The position numbers were made by a program, and so were the translations under genes. DNA of 14,140 nucleotides from Chloroflexota bacterium. Lineage in GTDB: Bacteria > Chloroflexota > Anaerolineae > Promineifilales > Promineifilaceae. Shown here piece by piece: positions 13,794 to 14,140 of this stretch. The notes below the pieces were generated by a model. It saw only the letters and a list, made by a program, of their open reading frames with translations. It ran no database searches and was not told where the DNA came from. The stretch is from contig JAJRTP010000306.1 in NCBI GenBank assembly GCA_024278255.1, positions 1 to 14,140 of the forward strand, read 5' to 3'. Every line of letters begins with the position of its first letter. Position 1 is the first letter of the stretch.

Positions 13794-14140
13794 ATGGAAT
13801 TAGCCAGATTCCCCCAATCCCCCTCAGCCTCTACCCGTTTACCCGCTGCTTACTACACAAAACGATTGCTTTCTTTTGGCTTAGCCCCCCTTCTGGCGGT
13901 GCTTTTCCTGCTGGCTCTGTTTGGCCAGATGAATGCCTCGCCTGCCCTGCAAGTAGGCACAATTTATTACGTGACGCCTGGTGGCAGCGGTTCAACTTGC
14001 AGCCAGGCAGCCCCTTGTTTGTTGCAAACGGCCGTAAACCTCTCCTCTGATGGCGCTGAAATCCACGTAGCTGGGGGAACCTATCTCGGCGCAACATCCG
14101 TCCTCACCGTCAACCAAAGCATCACCATCAGCGGCGGCTA
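13794..14140 (+). CDS. Secreted beta-helix-type surface protein, N-terminal part (partial)
   Basis: The frame opens at ATG 13794 and runs off the window (115 full codons). GGTGAG a few bases upstream is a weak ribosome site. A polar 25-residue N-terminus is followed by a hydrophobic helix (about 26-46), giving a signal peptide with an extended N-region, with a likely cleavage near NASPALQ. The mature part starts GTIYYVTPGGSGSTCSQAAPC, then has TAVNLSSDGAEIHVAGGTYLG and VLTVNQSITISGG. Those are the typical first coils of right-handed parallel beta-helix (PbH1) surface proteins, with a Cys pair (about 73 and 78). Such proteins bind or cut polysaccharides or act as adhesins; which applies cannot be told from the fragment. 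It follows the pilin gene by 141 bp. Confidence 0.8.
   Translation, partial: MELARFPQSPSASTRLPAAYYTKRLLSFGLAPLLAVLFLLALFGQMNASPALQVGTIYYVTPGGSGSTCSQAAPCLLQTAVNLSSDGAEIHVAGGTYLGATSVLTVNQSITISGG

Larger units (their letters stand above)
525..14035. repeat. Dispersed palindromic octamer ACGGCCGT, 26 copies
   Basis: Exact copies start at 525, 1155, 1727, 1737, 2515, 2716, 3435, 3489, 3609, 4579, 4814, 6293, 7717, 7818, 8357, 8832, 9878, 9946, 10248, 10567, 10582, 11157, 12201, 12529, 12840 and 14028. Several single-base variants (GCGGCCGT and others) exist as well. Copies are in genes on both strands, in all three frames, and in intergenic DNA. At even base composition near 53% GC about 0.3 copies would be expected. 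Two pairs are close together: 1727/1737, and 10567/10582, the latter forming a hairpin. Confidence 0.9.

Noticed and set aside
13757..14050. 97-codon plus-strand frame overlapping the right-end gene
   Set aside because: It is in a different frame from the signal peptide and beta-helix product, which has the convincing protein features.

Overview
The window looks like ordinary chromosomal DNA from a bacterium, most likely a member of the Chloroflexota (Anaerolineae-like). This is an inference: it rests on the lipoprotein with a long Pro/Thr/Glu linker and pre-peptidase-like repeats, a Flp-type pilin beside a large secreted beta-helix protein, the ccmABC-ccdA-tlpA-DUF2085 gene order, and moderate GC with AT-rich intergenic gaps. 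No rRNA, tRNA, CRISPR array, transposase or phage gene is visible.

Layout, left to right. (1) 1-693, minus: the N-terminal part of a GT39/ArnT-like membrane glycosyltransferase, cut by the window edge. (2) 694-1115: a gene-free stretch with four GCGTAGG-type repeats phased at exactly 11 bp, a -10 box, a candidate small RNA with a CU-rich segment, a strong intrinsic terminator and a long imperfect hairpin. (3) 1116-2741, plus: murJ, a lipid II flippase, apparently translated from a leaderless mRNA. (4) 2867-3688, minus: a two-TM protein of unknown function with a beta-rich outer domain, a clear promoter and a terminator. (5) 4044-9102, plus: a cytochrome c maturation and thiol-redox cluster, ccmA-ccmB-ccmC-ccmD-like-ccdA-tlpA-DUF2085. 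The first three and the ccmD-like gene are tightly packed; an 85-bp gap precedes ccdA. CcmABC(D) handle heme/ATP-driven steps of System I maturation. CcdA passes electrons across the membrane to the thioredoxin-fold TlpA/ResA, which keeps apocytochrome CXXCH cysteines reduced. CcmE, CcmF and CcmH are not in the window. (6) 9103-9299: a cluster of consecutive small hairpins. (7) 9300-10550, minus: fabF, preceded by a leader that could sequester its Shine-Dalgarno site. (8) 10643-12703, minus: a 686-residue lipoprotein with a PsbP-like domain and four beta repeats. (9) 12704-13217: gene-free, AT-rich, with divergent promoters for the lipoprotein and for the pilin, and a structured pilin leader. 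(10) 13218-13652, plus: a Flp-type pilin carrying an extra C-terminal domain. (11) 13794-end, plus: the start of a secreted beta-helix protein, cut by the window edge.

The most striking global signal is not a gene. The palindromic octamer ACGGCCGT occurs 26 times in 14.1 kb, in coding and non-coding DNA and in all reading frames, where well under one copy is expected by chance. This resembles the behaviour of the cyanobacterial HIP1 octamer. The other candidates for undescribed biology are the putative small RNA at 870-983, the pilin leader at 13102-13154, the fabF leader at 10552-10629 and the hairpin array at 9102-9263.
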